Counted from the first letter of the stretch, positions 53,197 through 62,558 are shown. The stretch is DNA of 64,000 bases from Paenibacillus crassostreae (GCF_001857945.1 NZ_CP017770.1:3658001-3722000); one strand, 5' to 3'. Notes: generated from the letters alone by a model not told the origin. Translations and numbers: made by a program.

Positions 53197-53723
53197 TGAT
53201 TTCCGATCCTACAGTTTACGAGAACTTAAAAGTAGCAATCGAGAATCACTTATATGACTTAGATAATCTTGAGGGCACAATTCTGATAACTCATCGAAGA
53301 GATCGTATGGAAATGTCTGTAATGGGTAGGGAGTTTGCACTTCAATGTGTTCTTCCGGAGCATCGAGATATCACGGCAGAAATTTCATTAGAAGCATTAC
53401 TTCAAGATCTAGCCGCAGAGATTCTAGAATTACCAGGTGAAAAACCAGCATGCACTTTGCGGTTAAGATTCTATATGCAAATCCAGAATGTGGAGATAGA
53501 ATGTAGAGCGATTAATGAGATTCTCAAGCAAATATGGAAATCTGAGATCGAAGCGTCGCAAACCTTAAGTTATAAATATGGTCAAGAACAACCCTTTCAT
53601 ATGAACATCATTGAAGTCATTTTCGGGAGGAAGATAAATGAAGAACAAATGGAAGATATCCCTGAGTTAATTGATCATATGATTCAGACGCTTCAAGAAC
53701 TTAAACAACTTCAATTAGCCTAG
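53196..53723 (+). CDS. Hypothetical protein coupled to the oxidoreductase gene
   Basis: 175 residues, acidic, no membrane segment or signal. The ATG shares a base with the TAA of the oxidoreductase gene, so the two are co-translated. Visible features are an N-terminal NHLYDLDNLEGT stretch, a middle region with alternating hydrophobic residues and a Gln/Leu-rich C-terminal helix. I do not recognise a family. Confidence 0.55.
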   Translation: MISDPTVYENLKVAIENHLYDLDNLEGTILITHRRDRMEMSVMGREFALQCVLPEHRDITAEISLEALLQDLAAEILELPGEKPACTLRLRFYMQIQNVEIECRAINEILKQIWKSEIEASQTLSYKYGQEQPFHMNIIEVIFGRKINEEQMEDIPELIDHMIQTLQELKQLQLA

Positions 53724-53743
53724 TGTTGCTACTAGCAAGTTAT

Positions 53744-53777
53744 AAATCTGGAATCGCGTTTATGCGATTCCAGATTT
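53744..53777. terminator. Bidirectional terminator between convergent genes
   Basis: Perfect 14-bp AAATCTGGAATCGC/GCGATTCCAGATTT stem with a 6-nt loop. Confidence 0.8.
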
Positions 53778-53803
53778 CCCGTAGCTACATTGGATAGAAT
53801 CGG

Positions 53804-54187
53804 TTAGTTCTTGATAACAAGAATATCGCTAGGTGGAGTACATGTACGTTGGATTTGACGGATTTGTTGATCGGATAGTCTACAACGAACTAAAATAAAG
53901 GATGAGGCGACATTGTTGAAGTTATGATTTGCTAAGTTGCCAATATTCTGATTCCCACGAAATACGCGCATGTTACCTTGGAAGTTATTGCGAGAGAATA
54001 AGACCAACGTAACTTCATGTGGATTTACGATATTTCTAAGCCTGAAGCTAGTAAGCTCATTATTGAATTGAAATGCTCCTAGATTTCGAACAGCTACTTC
54101 TCCATGTCTAAATTGGATTCGTCTCCCTGTATAATTAGCTCCAGAGAACAGAGTGAGTCTAAGAGGGTTTCTAGAATAGGTACGCAT
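53804..54187 (-). CDS. Beta/gamma-crystallin-fold protein (second paralogue)
   Basis: About 127 residues with two Greek-key motifs. The first (about 6-50) contains FSGANYTGRRIQF and FNNELTSF; the second (about 56-96) contains FSRNNFQGNMRVF and FNNVASSF. The order and spacing match the paralogue at 4622-5038, but the calcium-type N-D-x-x-S-S positions read N-N, so ion binding may be weakened. The C-terminus CRLSDQQIRQIQR is also shared in outline. ATG 54187 follows GGAG by eight bases. It lies next to mscL, though a hairpin separates them. Confidence 0.75.
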   Translation of the reverse strand: MRTYSRNPLRLTLFSGANYTGRRIQFRHGEVAVRNLGAFQFNNELTSFRLRNIVNPHEVTLVLFSRNNFQGNMRVFRGNQNIGNLANHNFNNVASSFILVRCRLSDQQIRQIQRTCTPPSDILVIKN

Positions 54188-54195
54188 TGCTATCA

Positions 54196-54224
54196 CTCCT
54201 TTTATGAGATGATAACAATATATG
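54196..54224 (-). promoter_or_regulatory. Promoter-like module shared with the first crystallin gene
   Basis: On the minus strand TCATATATTG, a short gap, then ATCTCATAAAAGGAG. The same two blocks in the same order precede the gene at 4622. Confidence 0.35.
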
Positions 54225-54268
54225 AGAGTCTATCTAGATTGGCGTAGACTATTGTGACTAGATATTAC

Positions 54269-54294
54269 AAAGAGAGATCCTATAATAGGATCCC
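54269..54294 (-). terminator. Hairpin between mscL and the crystallin gene
   Basis: GGATCCTATTATAGGATC palindrome followed on the minus strand by TCTCTTT. Confidence 0.5.
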
Positions 54295-54320
54295 CACTTT
54301 GATGATTTATAATAAATTAT

Positions 54321-54716
54321 TTATTTGTCTAAGCCCCGTTGTTGTTTCAACAAGTCACGGATCTCCGTAAGTAAAATTTCCTCTTTTGTTGGTTCTGGGA
54401 CGACAGTAGGTTGGATTTCCTCTTTGCGTTTAAATTTGCTTAATAATCTAATGAACATAAAAATAGAGAAGGCAATAATAACGAAGTCGATGACTGTTTG
54501 AATGAAAACGCCATATTTCAGAACGGCGTCACCTAAAGTATATTGCAATCCTGAAAAATTCAACCCTCCAAGGAGTAACCCGATCAAAGGCATGAGTAGA
54601 TCATTAACCAAAGATGTGACGATTTTTCCAAAAGCAGCTCCGATGATAACTGCAATGGCTAGATCCATTACATTTCCTTTCAGTGCGAATGCTTTAAATT
54701 CTTTTAGCACAATCAT
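54321..54716 (-). CDS. mscL: Large-conductance mechanosensitive channel
   Basis: 131 residues, typical length. The N-terminal amphipathic helix is followed by TM1 with [20 protein letters not shown], a short extracellular loop, TM2 ([22 protein letters not shown], quoted in outline) and the charged cytoplasmic helix [11 protein letters not shown]. It opens when membrane tension rises and protects against osmotic downshock. ATG 54716 is chosen by SD AAGGAAGTG; the longer frame begins at 54809 without a good SD. Confidence 0.92.
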   Translation of the reverse strand: MIVLKEFKAFALKGNVMDLAIAVIIGAAFGKIVTSLVNDLLMPLIGLLLGGLNFSGLQYTLGDAVLKYGVFIQTVIDFVIIAFSIFMFIRLLSKFKRKEEIQPTVVPEPTKEEILLTEIRDLLKQQRGLDK

Positions 54717-54850
54717 GTCACTTCCTTCATTGTTATAATTTTCATGATGAATTATATCAGAAAGATGAGAAGTGAAGCAATGCAACGATACGGTCACACG
54801 AGAAATCATATTTGTCCATTGCCAAATGGTAGATAATTCATTTACAATAT

Positions 54851-54870
54851 AATAATGATAATGAGAATCA
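54851..54870 (+). promoter_or_regulatory. Fur box upstream of the ferredoxin-NADP reductase gene
   Basis: TGATAATGAGAATCA (54856-54870) matches the 7-1-7 consensus TGATAATNATTATCA at all but two positions, and the wider sequence matches the 19-bp Fur box at 15 positions. It lies about 50 bp before the start codon. Confidence 0.6.
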
Positions 54871-54920
54871 ATGTCACATGAATGAAATACATAAAATTAG
54901 GATTTATGTGGAGGTTAATG

Positions 54921-55961
54921 GTGAGTAATCAACTTGAATTATACGATGTGACGATTATTGGTGGAGGTCCCGCAGGTATGTACACAGCTTTTTATAGTGG
55001 TATGAGGGATTTGAAGACGAAGTTGATCGAGGCAAAGGATGAACTTGGTGGTAGAATGCTCATATATCCTGAGAAAATGATCTGGGATGTAGGGGGAGTT
55101 CCTCCGACCCGATGTCATAATCTGGTGGGCCAGCTCAAAGAGCAAGCCCAGACATTTGATCCAACGATTGTACTTGGACAACAAATTACGAATCAAGAAC
55201 GTCAAGAAGATGGAACGTACATTCTGACATCAGCAACCGGAGAGAAACATTGGACACGTACGGTTATTCTGGCGATAGGCTATGGTATACTGCAAATGGC
55301 GAAGCTTGAAATTGAAGGTGCAGATCGGTATGAGATAACAAATCTTCATTATACTGTTCAAGAATTAGAACCTTTTCGAGGCAAGAATGTGTTAATATCA
55401 GGGGGTGGCGATTCTGCAGTAGATTGGGCTAATGAATTAGAGACAGTCGCAGCTAGTGTAACTATCGTTCACCGCCGAGATAAATTTGGTGGTCATGAGA
55501 ATAATATTAGACGTATGAAGGCTTCATCTGTTGTTGTGCGCGTGCCGTACGTTGTCGATCAACTGCATAGTATCAATGGAGATACGATTGATCAGGTTAC
55601 CATAAGCAATATGGAAACAGGTGCAACGGAGTTAATTGAGGTTGATGCTCTGATCGTTAATCATGGATTGAAGAGTGATTTCGGTCCCCTTAGAGATTGG
55701 GGGCTAGAAATGGGCGAGTGGTGGACGAATGTGTCTGAGAAGTTAGAAACTAACCTTCCAGGTATATTTGGTGCTGGTGACTTTGTAGATTATAAGAGTA
55801 AGGTTCGATTGATTGCTGGAACATTCACTGATGCGGTTCTTGCGCTAAATAGCGCTAAGCTGTTTATTGATCCAACTGCTGAGAAAGTCGCTTATGTATC
55901 ATCCCATAATGATAGGTTTAAGGAAAAGAATAAGGCTTTAGGCGTAAGTGAGGATCATTAG
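54921..55961 (+). CDS. Ferredoxin/flavodoxin-NADP+ reductase, YumC-like
   Basis: About 346 residues of the thioredoxin-reductase-like FNR class. The FAD-binding [12 protein letters not shown] is N-terminal, the NADPH-binding [10 protein letters not shown] is central (about 155) and the C-terminal FAD motif is GAGDFVDY. It lacks the CxxC redox pair of true thioredoxin reductase, as expected. It reduces ferredoxin or flavodoxin with NADPH, and in Bacillus supports iron release from haem or siderophores. GTG 54921 is chosen by GGAGG six bases upstream. A Fur box supports iron control. Confidence 0.85.
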   Translation: MSNQLELYDVTIIGGGPAGMYTAFYSGMRDLKTKLIEAKDELGGRMLIYPEKMIWDVGGVPPTRCHNLVGQLKEQAQTFDPTIVLGQQITNQERQEDGTYILTSATGEKHWTRTVILAIGYGILQMAKLEIEGADRYEITNLHYTVQELEPFRGKNVLISGGGDSAVDWANELETVAASVTIVHRRDKFGGHENNIRRMKASSVVVRVPYVVDQLHSINGDTIDQVTISNMETGATELIEVDALIVNHGLKSDFGPLRDWGLEMGEWWTNVSEKLETNLPGIFGAGDFVDYKSKVRLIAGTFTDAVLALNSAKLFIDPTAEKVAYVSSHNDRFKEKNKALGVSEDH

Positions 55962-56012
55962 ATTACATAATCTGATTAGCGGAATAGTTCCCTACAGAAG
56001 GAGGGGATCTTA

Positions 56013-56774
56013 ATGATTTCATTACATCAAGTGAGCAAGACCTTTATTAATGCCAATCGGAAATTCCAAGCGGTCGATTCCGTATCACTACATATTGAAT
56101 CTGGGGATATCTATGGTATTATCGGTAGCAGTGGGGCAGGGAAATCTTCACTCTTAAGGATGATCAATTTATTAGAAAGACCAGATGCAGGAACCGTCGT
56201 TGTGAACGATAAAGATCTAATGTTATTGACAGATCGGCAACTTAGAGAAGAAAGAAGAACGATGGGAATGATATTCCAGTCTTTCAATCTAGTACATAAC
56301 CGTACGGTTAGTGGTAACGTTGCTATGCCACTCGAGATGATTGGAATACCAAGGAAAGAAAGGGCGGAAAGAGTCTCGGAATATTTAGATTTTGTTGGAT
56401 TACTGGATAAGTCGGATCAATATCCTTCGATGTTAAGTGGAGGACAACAACAACGCGTGGCAATTGCTAGAGCTCTAGTGAATAGCCCCAAGGTACTATT
56501 ATGCGACGAACCAACATCTTCATTAGATCCACACACAACATCAGATATCCTAAGTATTCTGAAGCATATCAACCAGAGTTTTGGGGTTACCATCGTGATC
56601 GTCACACATGAGATGGATGTTATTACAACTCTATGCAACAAGGTATCGATGATGTCAGAGGGGAAATTGCTCCAGACATTACAGACAGAGCAAGGAAATA
56701 CAATTTCGTCCGATGAAATTTCTAGAGTGAATAATGGTCAGACATGGGGCAAGTTGGGGGTTAATCATGATTGA
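56013..56774 (+). CDS. metN: ABC transporter ATPase, MetN-like without NIL domain
   Basis: 253 residues. Walker A GSSGAGKSS, Q-loop MIFQSFNLVH, signature LSGGQQQR and Walker B VLLCDEPTS are all intact. Canonical MetN is about 340 residues and has a C-terminal NIL (ACT-like) domain that senses methionine; here the chain stops about 20 residues after the ATPase core, so that inhibition is lost. AAGGAGGGG precedes the ATG and the stop overlaps metI. Only 51 bp separate it from the Fur-box reductase gene, so no S-box or T-box leader is possible. Confidence 0.8.
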   Translation: MISLHQVSKTFINANRKFQAVDSVSLHIESGDIYGIIGSSGAGKSSLLRMINLLERPDAGTVVVNDKDLMLLTDRQLREERRTMGMIFQSFNLVHNRTVSGNVAMPLEMIGIPRKERAERVSEYLDFVGLLDKSDQYPSMLSGGQQQRVAIARALVNSPKVLLCDEPTSSLDPHTTSDILSILKHINQSFGVTIVIVTHEMDVITTLCNKVSMMSEGKLLQTLQTEQGNTISSDEISRVNNGQTWGKLGVNHD

Positions 56775-57429
56775 TTACATCATGCAGTATCAATCTGAAA
56801 TATGGCAAGCGATCGGTGAGACATTCGTCATGGTTGCCATATCTATCGTTGCAGCAATTCTTGTGGGACTTCCTGTAGGGACTGTATTGTTCTTGTGTAG
56901 AAAGGGACAGCTGTATGAGAATCGCGTCGTATTTGGTACGTTGAATATAGTTGTCAACGTTGTCAGATCCTTTCCTTTTCTACTACTAGTTGTATTCTTG
57001 ATTCCATTTACTCGCTTCGTAGTTGGAACAGCTCTCGGTACACTTGCGGCATCCATTCCCTTAGCTGTCATGGCGATTGCTTATTATTCGAGATTGGTTG
57101 AACAATCCCTGTTAGAGGTTCCAAGAGGTGTGATTGAAGCAGCTACATCGATGGGAGCATCAACCATTCAATTGATCACTAAATTTCTATATGTGGAAGC
57201 ACGCTCAGGCCTTATGTTAGGGATGACTACGTCTACCATCAGTTTTATTTCCTACTCGACAGTGATGGGCATCGTAGGTGGCGGTGGGATTGGAGATTTC
57301 GCAATTCGTTACGGATACCAAAGATTTGAGACAGAACTTATGGTTGTTACGATTATAATTATGATCATTCTGGTGCAGACCATTCAATATACAGGTAGCT
57401 TAATTTCGCGTATGTTGGATAAAAGGTAG
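56767..57429 (+). CDS. metI: ABC transporter permease, MetI-like
   Basis: 220 residues with five membrane helices. The EAA-type loop EAATSMGASTIQLITKF (about 138-154) contacts the ATPase, and GGGGIGDFAIRYGY is typical of MetI. ATG 56767 is chosen because a GGGGG SD lies about six bases upstream and the start overlaps the metN stop by eight bases. The frame is open further upstream only as a shadow of metN. Confidence 0.85.
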   Translation: MIDYIMQYQSEIWQAIGETFVMVAISIVAAILVGLPVGTVLFLCRKGQLYENRVVFGTLNIVVNVVRSFPFLLLVVFLIPFTRFVVGTALGTLAASIPLAVMAIAYYSRLVEQSLLEVPRGVIEAATSMGASTIQLITKFLYVEARSGLMLGMTTSTISFISYSTVMGIVGGGGIGDFAIRYGYQRFETELMVVTIIIMIILVQTIQYTGSLISRMLDKR

Positions 57430-57459
57430 CGGACCACGAATGAAATCTAAATTATAATT

Positions 57460-57479
57460 TGAAAATGATAATAAAGAGA
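57460..57479 (+). promoter_or_regulatory. Candidate second Fur-like box upstream of metQ
   Basis: TGAAAATGATAATAA (57460-57474) matches TGATAATNATTATCA at 12 of 15 positions. It is weaker than the one at 54856. Confidence 0.35.
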
Positions 57480-57499
57480 GAGTTATGGAGGGTTTTATG

Positions 57500-58336
57500 A
57501 TGAAGAGAAATAGAAAGATAATGTTATTAGGGATAGTTATATTTATGCTGGTTGTAGCTGGATGTGGCAATAATAGTACGAACCAGGCTGAAGGAAATGA
57601 TAGTATACAAGAAGAGGTTACATTAAAAGTAGCAACGTTGATTCCTCCAATGACAGAGGTATTGGAACTTGTGAAGCCGCAATTGAAGGAAGATGGGATT
57701 AATCTCGAGATCGTCGTACTATCAGATAATGTTCAACCGAACAATGCCTTGGCTAACAAGGAAGTTGATGCTAACTTCTTTCAACATGTTCCCTATATGG
57801 AGGAATACAACAAGAGTAATGGCACAGAATTGGTAGAAGTGCAGCCGATCTATAACGCCATTTATGGAGCTTATTCCAAGACATATAAGAATATTGAAGA
57901 TGTTCCTGAGGGTGCAACTATATCCATTGCCAATGATCCTACGAATATTGGTCGTTCACTAGTTATGTTAGAGAAACATGGTTTGATCAAGTTAAAAGAA
58001 GGGGTAGGTATTCAGGCAACACAAGCTGATATCATCGAGAATGAGAAGAATTTCAAATTCGAAGAAGTAGACCTATTGATGCTGGCTCGTACACTTGATG
58101 ATGTAGATCTAGTTCTTATGACTCCTGCCTATGCTAAGCCACTAGGGTTGACACCTAAGAAGGATGCCTTGATTACGGAAGATGGTGATTCCGACTTCGT
58201 GATTACTTTAGTAGCTCGTAAAGACAATGCAGATTCAGAACCTATCAAGAAGTTAGCCGAGAGAATGGCAAGTTCAGAAGTGAAACAATTTTTCAAAGAT
58301 AACTATGGTGAAATTGCAGTACCTGCATTTGAATAA
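57500..58336 (+). CDS. metQ: NlpA/MetQ-family substrate-binding lipoprotein
   Basis: 278 residues. The signal peptide ends in lipobox VAGC. NlpA-family stretches are KVATLIPPMTEVLELV, ANKEVDANFFQHVPY and ISIANDPTNIGRSL. It should deliver methionine or a related small ligand to the MetNI permease. ATG 57500 is chosen from two adjacent ATGs because GGAGGG lies seven bases upstream. The Fur-like box in front of it raises the possibility that the ligand is not methionine. Confidence 0.8.
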   Translation: MKRNRKIMLLGIVIFMLVVAGCGNNSTNQAEGNDSIQEEVTLKVATLIPPMTEVLELVKPQLKEDGINLEIVVLSDNVQPNNALANKEVDANFFQHVPYMEEYNKSNGTELVEVQPIYNAIYGAYSKTYKNIEDVPEGATISIANDPTNIGRSLVMLEKHGLIKLKEGVGIQATQADIIENEKNFKFEEVDLLMLARTLDDVDLVLMTPAYAKPLGLTPKKDALITEDGDSDFVITLVARKDNADSEPIKKLAERMASSEVKQFFKDNYGEIAVPAFE

Positions 58337-58378
58337 TCATTGTAACGGTCATCATAGTAGATGATAATTCAATAAAAT

Positions 58379-58427
58379 AAAGTGGCAGTTCATTCGTAGT
58401 GAAATCTACGTTTGAACTGCCGCTTTT
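58379..58427. terminator. Bidirectional terminator between metQ and katA
   Basis: AAAGTGGCAGTTCA paired with TGAACTGCCGCTTTT, with an inner CGTAG/CTACG step. Confidence 0.8.
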
Positions 58428-58446
58428 GCTTATATGATGAAACATA

Positions 58447-59901
58447 TTATGCCTGTGTTACAGATAATCCGAGTCCATCAGCAATCTGTTGTCCGAATTC
58501 AGGATCAGCTTTATAGAAATGGCCGATTTGACGAAGTTTAATCTCTTCCTTATCAACAGGAGTCATAGCACCGACGATATTACTTACAAGACGTGTACGT
58601 TCTTCTGCACTCAATAGACGGTATAAATCACCTGCTTGAGTATAATGATCATCACTATCATAAGTTACACTATCAGCCATACCAGATACTTCGAATTGCA
58701 CGGGTTTGTCTTGAGGCGATTCCGTAGCTCCACCATAGCTATTAGGCTCATAGTATACGGAACTTCCACCATTATTAGTAGGTTGCATCTGACCGTCACG
58801 TTGATGAGTGTTTACTTTAGCGTGTGGGCAGTTGATAGGCAACGCATTATGGTTTGCTCCCACACGATAGCGATGAGCATCTCCGTATCCGAATAGACGC
58901 CCTTGAAGCATTTTGTCTGGAGAAGCTTCAATACCAGGTACAAATGAACCAGGAGAGAATGTAACTTGCTCAACTTCAGCGAAGTAGTTCTCTGGGTTTC
59001 GATCTAGCACCATATTACCAACTTCGATCAGTGGATAATCCTTCTGAGACCATACTTTGGTAACATCGAATGGATCGAACCGATAAGTATCAGCATCTTC
59101 TATTGGCATAATCTGAACGAAAAGCTTCCATACGGGGAAATCACCTTTATCAATAGCGTTGAATAGATCCTCTGTATGATAATCAGGATTCTCACCTGCA
59201 AGCTTGGCAGCAAGATCTACATCAAGGTTTTTAATTCCTTGCTGTGTTTTGAAGTGATATTTCACCCAAACAGCTTGACCTTCAGCGTTAACCCATTTAA
59301 ATGTATGACTACCAAATCCGTGCATATGTCTTAGTGTTGCTGGAATACCACGATCTGACATCAGAATAGTCACTTGATGCAATGATTCAGGTGATAATGA
59401 CCAGAAATCCCATACTGCATTAGGATTTTTCAAATGTGTTTGTGGATGACGTTTCTGTGTATGAATGAAATCAGGAAATTTAATTGCATCACGAATGAAG
59501 AATACAGGCGTGTTGTTACCAACCATGTCATAGTTGCCTTCTTCTGTATAGAACTTCAGAGCAAATCCACGAGGGTCACGCACAGTGTCAGCAGATCCAA
59601 GTTCACCAGCAACAGTAGAGAAACGAGTAAACATAGGTGTACGTTTACCTACTTCACTTAAGAAAGAAGCTTTAGTATATTGTGATACGTCATTAGTAAC
59701 TTCGAAATAACCGTGTGCACCCGCACCTTTAGCATGTACTACGCGTTCTGGAACACGTTCACGATTGAAATGGGCCAATTTCTCTAAAAGATGGACATCT
59801 TGAATTAATACAGGTCCACGTGGTCCTGCTGTCATTGAGTTCTGGTTGTCTCCAACAGGAGCACCCCAGCTTGTTGTTAGTTTGTTGTTTTCATTAGTCA
59901 T
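58447..59901 (-). CDS. katA: Monofunctional haem catalase, clade 3 size
   Basis: 484 residues. The distal His is in [16 protein letters not shown], the distal Asn in [11 protein letters not shown] and the proximal haem Tyr in [14 protein letters not shown]. It breaks hydrogen peroxide to water and oxygen in the cytoplasm. ATG 59901 is chosen by AGAGGTGG eight bases upstream; the frame extends to 59913. A PerR-type box lies about 75 bp upstream, and a terminator shared with metQ closes the gene. Confidence 0.93.
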   Translation of the reverse strand: MTNENNKLTTSWGAPVGDNQNSMTAGPRGPVLIQDVHLLEKLAHFNRERVPERVVHAKGAGAHGYFEVTNDVSQYTKASFLSEVGKRTPMFTRFSTVAGELGSADTVRDPRGFALKFYTEEGNYDMVGNNTPVFFIRDAIKFPDFIHTQKRHPQTHLKNPNAVWDFWSLSPESLHQVTILMSDRGIPATLRHMHGFGSHTFKWVNAEGQAVWVKYHFKTQQGIKNLDVDLAAKLAGENPDYHTEDLFNAIDKGDFPVWKLFVQIMPIEDADTYRFDPFDVTKVWSQKDYPLIEVGNMVLDRNPENYFAEVEQVTFSPGSFVPGIEASPDKMLQGRLFGYGDAHRYRVGANHNALPINCPHAKVNTHQRDGQMQPTNNGGSSVYYEPNSYGGATESPQDKPVQFEVSGMADSVTYDSDDHYTQAGDLYRLLSAEERTRLVSNIVGAMTPVDKEEIKLRQIGHFYKADPEFGQQIADGLGLSVTQA

Positions 59902-59974
59902 ATAAAGTACCACCTCTTAAGAAATTTGATTATATCCTTATAATATCAGTTATCAGAATATAATCAATACTTTT

Positions 59975-59989
59975 TTATAATAATTCTAA
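59975..59989. promoter_or_regulatory. PerR box upstream of katA
   Basis: TTATAATAATTCTAA matches TTATAATNATTATAA at all positions except one. It is about 74-88 bp upstream of the start codon, consistent with peroxide induction of katA. Confidence 0.65.
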
Positions 59990-60000
59990 TTAGTATCTAA

Positions 60001-60066
60001 AATAAGGTATATTTCGGCAGAGACGGATACCGTCCTTTAAAGGACGGCGTAACCGTTTCAGCTTAT
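60001..60066 (+). repeat. Interspersed palindromic repeat, copy D (right half)
   Basis: TATATTTCGGCAGAGACGG followed by ATACCGTCC-TTTAAA-GGACGGCGTAACCGTTTCAGCTT. It is nearly identical to the right half of copy E, about 130 bp away in direct orientation. Confidence 0.65.
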
Positions 60067-60148
60067 GACAACAACTTGTTGCTCCTACATTTATCTATAT
60101 GGCAACTTACTCAAACTATTCTAGTTAAAGGATCAGGGATCTTATTTC

Positions 60149-60250
60149 AAAATATAAGAAAGTATAAGTTTCACTTCTTACTTTATATCCTTATATTTCG
60201 GCAGAGACGGATACCGCCCTTTAAAAGGACGGTGTAGCCGTTTCAGCTTG
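60149..60250 (+). repeat. Interspersed palindromic repeat, copy E (full length)
   Basis: Left hairpin AAATATAAGAAAGTATAAG / CTTTATATCCTTATATTT, then GGCAGAGACGG and the right hairpin ATACCGCCC-TTTAAAA-GGACGGTGTAGCCGT, ending TTTCAGCTTG. The last bases cover the stop codon (60243-60245) of the minus-strand AraC gene. Copies D and E with the PerR box account for the 341-bp gap. Confidence 0.65.
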
Positions 60251-61109
60251 ACCGATGCTGTTTGCGATAATCTCGTGGAGACATGTGAGATGTTTTTTTA
60301 AATGTTTTGCCGAAATGGGAGAAATTCTCGAATCCGGATTGCCAAGCAATCTCAGAGATCGAGAGTTGTGACTCTCTTAAGAGTCTTTGAGCTTCTTTAA
60401 TTCGAGTCAGACTTAAATAACTACTAAATGTAAATCCAGTTGATTCTTTGAAAAGATGACTTAAATAAAATGGACTAATATAGAAGTGGTTAGCAACGTC
60501 TGTTAATGTGATTGAATCCGCTAGGTGATCATTGAGATAACGAGTGATTTCCGCTATTTTGCGATGAATAGGTGTAGATTCTTCATGTGAATGAAGCATG
60601 TTATGTTGTTGTTGACGATGAGCGTGCAGTAGTAACTCAACAATTCGATGACGAAAGAGGAGCGAGCTACTTGGTTGCAGCGTTAACAACTCATTCTTGA
60701 TTGAATTCATTGATTCCGTTAAGTAGATACTCTCATGTGGTGGAAGGCGAAGGATTGGAACATCCCATGTAAAGGGTTCTTCAAGTAAAGATAACCATTC
60801 AGGATAGAATTGTTCAAGCAAGTTTTTGCCTAAATAGATTACGATTCGCTCATGATCTGGAATGCCTACATCAGATGTTTTATGCACGGCATTACAGTCG
60901 ATAAACACAAGGTCACCAGCTACAATATGATAGCTTCGATCTTTAATGAAATAGGAGCGTTCACCAGAACATAAGTAATATATTTCATAATGATTATGGA
61001 TATGATCATGGTGCATATTGAAATGTCCAATTCTGCGATCATATTCAAGATCAATCCGGTGAAAGGGATCATGATACTGTAAATGGTAAGGTTGATTCAT
61101 AAGGTTCAC
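60243..61109 (-). CDS. AraC-family regulator next to a Gfo/Idh gene
   Basis: 288 residues. The N-terminal cupin half has HDHIHNHYEIYYLCSGE, and the C-terminal AraC domain has VANHFYISPFYLSHLFKEST and IAWQSGFENFSHFGKTFKK with the final MSPRDYRKQ. It is divergent from the Gfo/Idh gene at 61227 with a 117-bp gap, and probably controls it. The stop codon lies inside a palindromic repeat. Confidence 0.85.
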   Translation of the reverse strand: MNLMNQPYHLQYHDPFHRIDLEYDRRIGHFNMHHDHIHNHYEIYYLCSGERSYFIKDRSYHIVAGDLVFIDCNAVHKTSDVGIPDHERIVIYLGKNLLEQFYPEWLSLLEEPFTWDVPILRLPPHESIYLTESMNSIKNELLTLQPSSSLLFRHRIVELLLHAHRQQQHNMLHSHEESTPIHRKIAEITRYLNDHLADSITLTDVANHFYISPFYLSHLFKESTGFTFSSYLSLTRIKEAQRLLRESQLSISEIAWQSGFENFSHFGKTFKKTSHMSPRDYRKQHRSS

Positions 61110-61226
61110 CTCTGAATTTGAATTATAGCAAGAAATGCGTGATTTAAATAGTAATAGACATATTATGCGGTGAATATAGTTGTTATTTGCGGTATTCTTG
61201 TTGTAATAAGCAGAGGAGGAGTTTAT

Positions 61227-62516
61227 ATGAGTCAGAAGAAACGGTATGTACTAGTAGGCACAGGCGGAAGAGCTGAATTTTTCTATGGTGCATTAACAGA
61301 GAAGTATCGAGATACCTCGGAGTTGGTGGCTTTTTGTGATATGAATCAGACTCGAATGAACTATGCGAACCAACTATTGCGAGAAAAGTATAACTATCCA
61401 GAGATTAGCACATATACAGCAGATCAATTTGATCTGATGATTCAGACGGAGAAACCAGATGTCGTAATCGTAACAAGTATAGATCGGACACATCATACTT
61501 ATATTATTCGTGCTATGGAGCTTGGTTGCGATGTTGTGACGGAGAAGCCGATGACTGTGGATGAAGAGAAGTGTCAAGAAATTCTAGATACCGTTAAAGG
61601 GACGGGTAGGAATGTACGTGTTACTTTCAATTATCGCTATGCTCCACATCATACCAAGTTACGTGAGCTGATTATGGATGATGTCATTGGGCAAGTGAAT
61701 TCTGTACACTTCGAATGGTTATTAAATACGGAACATGGTGCAGATTATTTCCGCCGCTGGCATCGAGACAAGCGCAATAGCGGGGGATTGCTAGTTCATA
61801 AATCAACACATCATTTTGATCTTGTGAATTTTTGGATAGGTTCTCAACCTGAGATCGTGTTTGCGTTTGGAGATTTGATGTTCTACGGTAAAGAGAATGC
61901 TGAGAAACGCGGAGTAACGGAGTTCTATGAACGAGCTACCGGAAATACGATTGCGAAGGAAGATCCGTTTGCTCTACATCTAGACGACAATGAACATCTA
62001 AAAGCCATGTATTTAGATGCCGAGCATGAGGATGGTTATCGCCGAGATCAGAGTGTGTTTGGTGATGGAATTAACATTGAAGATACAATGGGCGTAATGG
62101 TCAGATATAAGAGTAAAGCGATTCTAACTTATTCGCTTGTAGCTTATCAGCCTTGGGAAGGCTATCGAATTGTCTTTAATGGTAGCAAAGGACGAATAGA
62201 AGCGAATGTCGTGGAACAGTCGTATGTTAACTCTGGCGGGGATAAAGCGATGGAAGGTGCGTTAAAAGGAAAGTCTATTCAAGTATTTCCAATGTTTGAC
62301 GAGCCATATGAAGTTCAAGTTGATGAAGCAGAAGGCGGACATGGAGGTGGAGATCCTGTATTGTTGAATGACATATTCGGTCATCCACAAGAAGATAAAT
62401 ATAATCGTGCTGCGAATCATATCGACGGAGCAAGATCGATATTAACTGGGATCGCAGCGAATCAAGCGATACGTACGGGGCTCCCGGTTCGAGTAGATAG
62501 CTTAGTTCAATTTTAG
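61227..62516 (+). CDS. Gfo/Idh/MocA oxidoreductase, long form
   Basis: About 429 residues, longer than the other four in this window. The N-terminus is YVLVGTGGRAEFFYG, the catalytic loop is TEKPMTVD and the substrate region is GGLLVHKSTHHFDLVNFW. It has an extended C-terminal part with EDTMGVMVRYKS and GGHGGGDP. It is probably an NAD(P)-dependent sugar or sugar-acid dehydrogenase. ATG 61227 follows GAGGAGG; the open frame reaches 61170. An AraC regulator lies divergently upstream. Confidence 0.85.
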   Translation: MSQKKRYVLVGTGGRAEFFYGALTEKYRDTSELVAFCDMNQTRMNYANQLLREKYNYPEISTYTADQFDLMIQTEKPDVVIVTSIDRTHHTYIIRAMELGCDVVTEKPMTVDEEKCQEILDTVKGTGRNVRVTFNYRYAPHHTKLRELIMDDVIGQVNSVHFEWLLNTEHGADYFRRWHRDKRNSGGLLVHKSTHHFDLVNFWIGSQPEIVFAFGDLMFYGKENAEKRGVTEFYERATGNTIAKEDPFALHLDDNEHLKAMYLDAEHEDGYRRDQSVFGDGINIEDTMGVMVRYKSKAILTYSLVAYQPWEGYRIVFNGSKGRIEANVVEQSYVNSGGDKAMEGALKGKSIQVFPMFDEPYEVQVDEAEGGHGGGDPVLLNDIFGHPQEDKYNRAANHIDGARSILTGIAANQAIRTGLPVRVDSLVQF

Positions 62517-62558
62517 ATATTATCGTAGCGATATCTTACACTAATATTTTTGGGTTTT

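Noticed and set aside
55962..56012. S-box or T-box riboswitch before metNIQ
   Set aside because: The gap is only 51 bp and contains little more than the SD.
60149..60250. Palindromic repeat as a plain transcription terminator
   Set aside because: There is no T run after the hairpins, and related copies sit behind genuine terminators, so a dispersed repeat explains them better.
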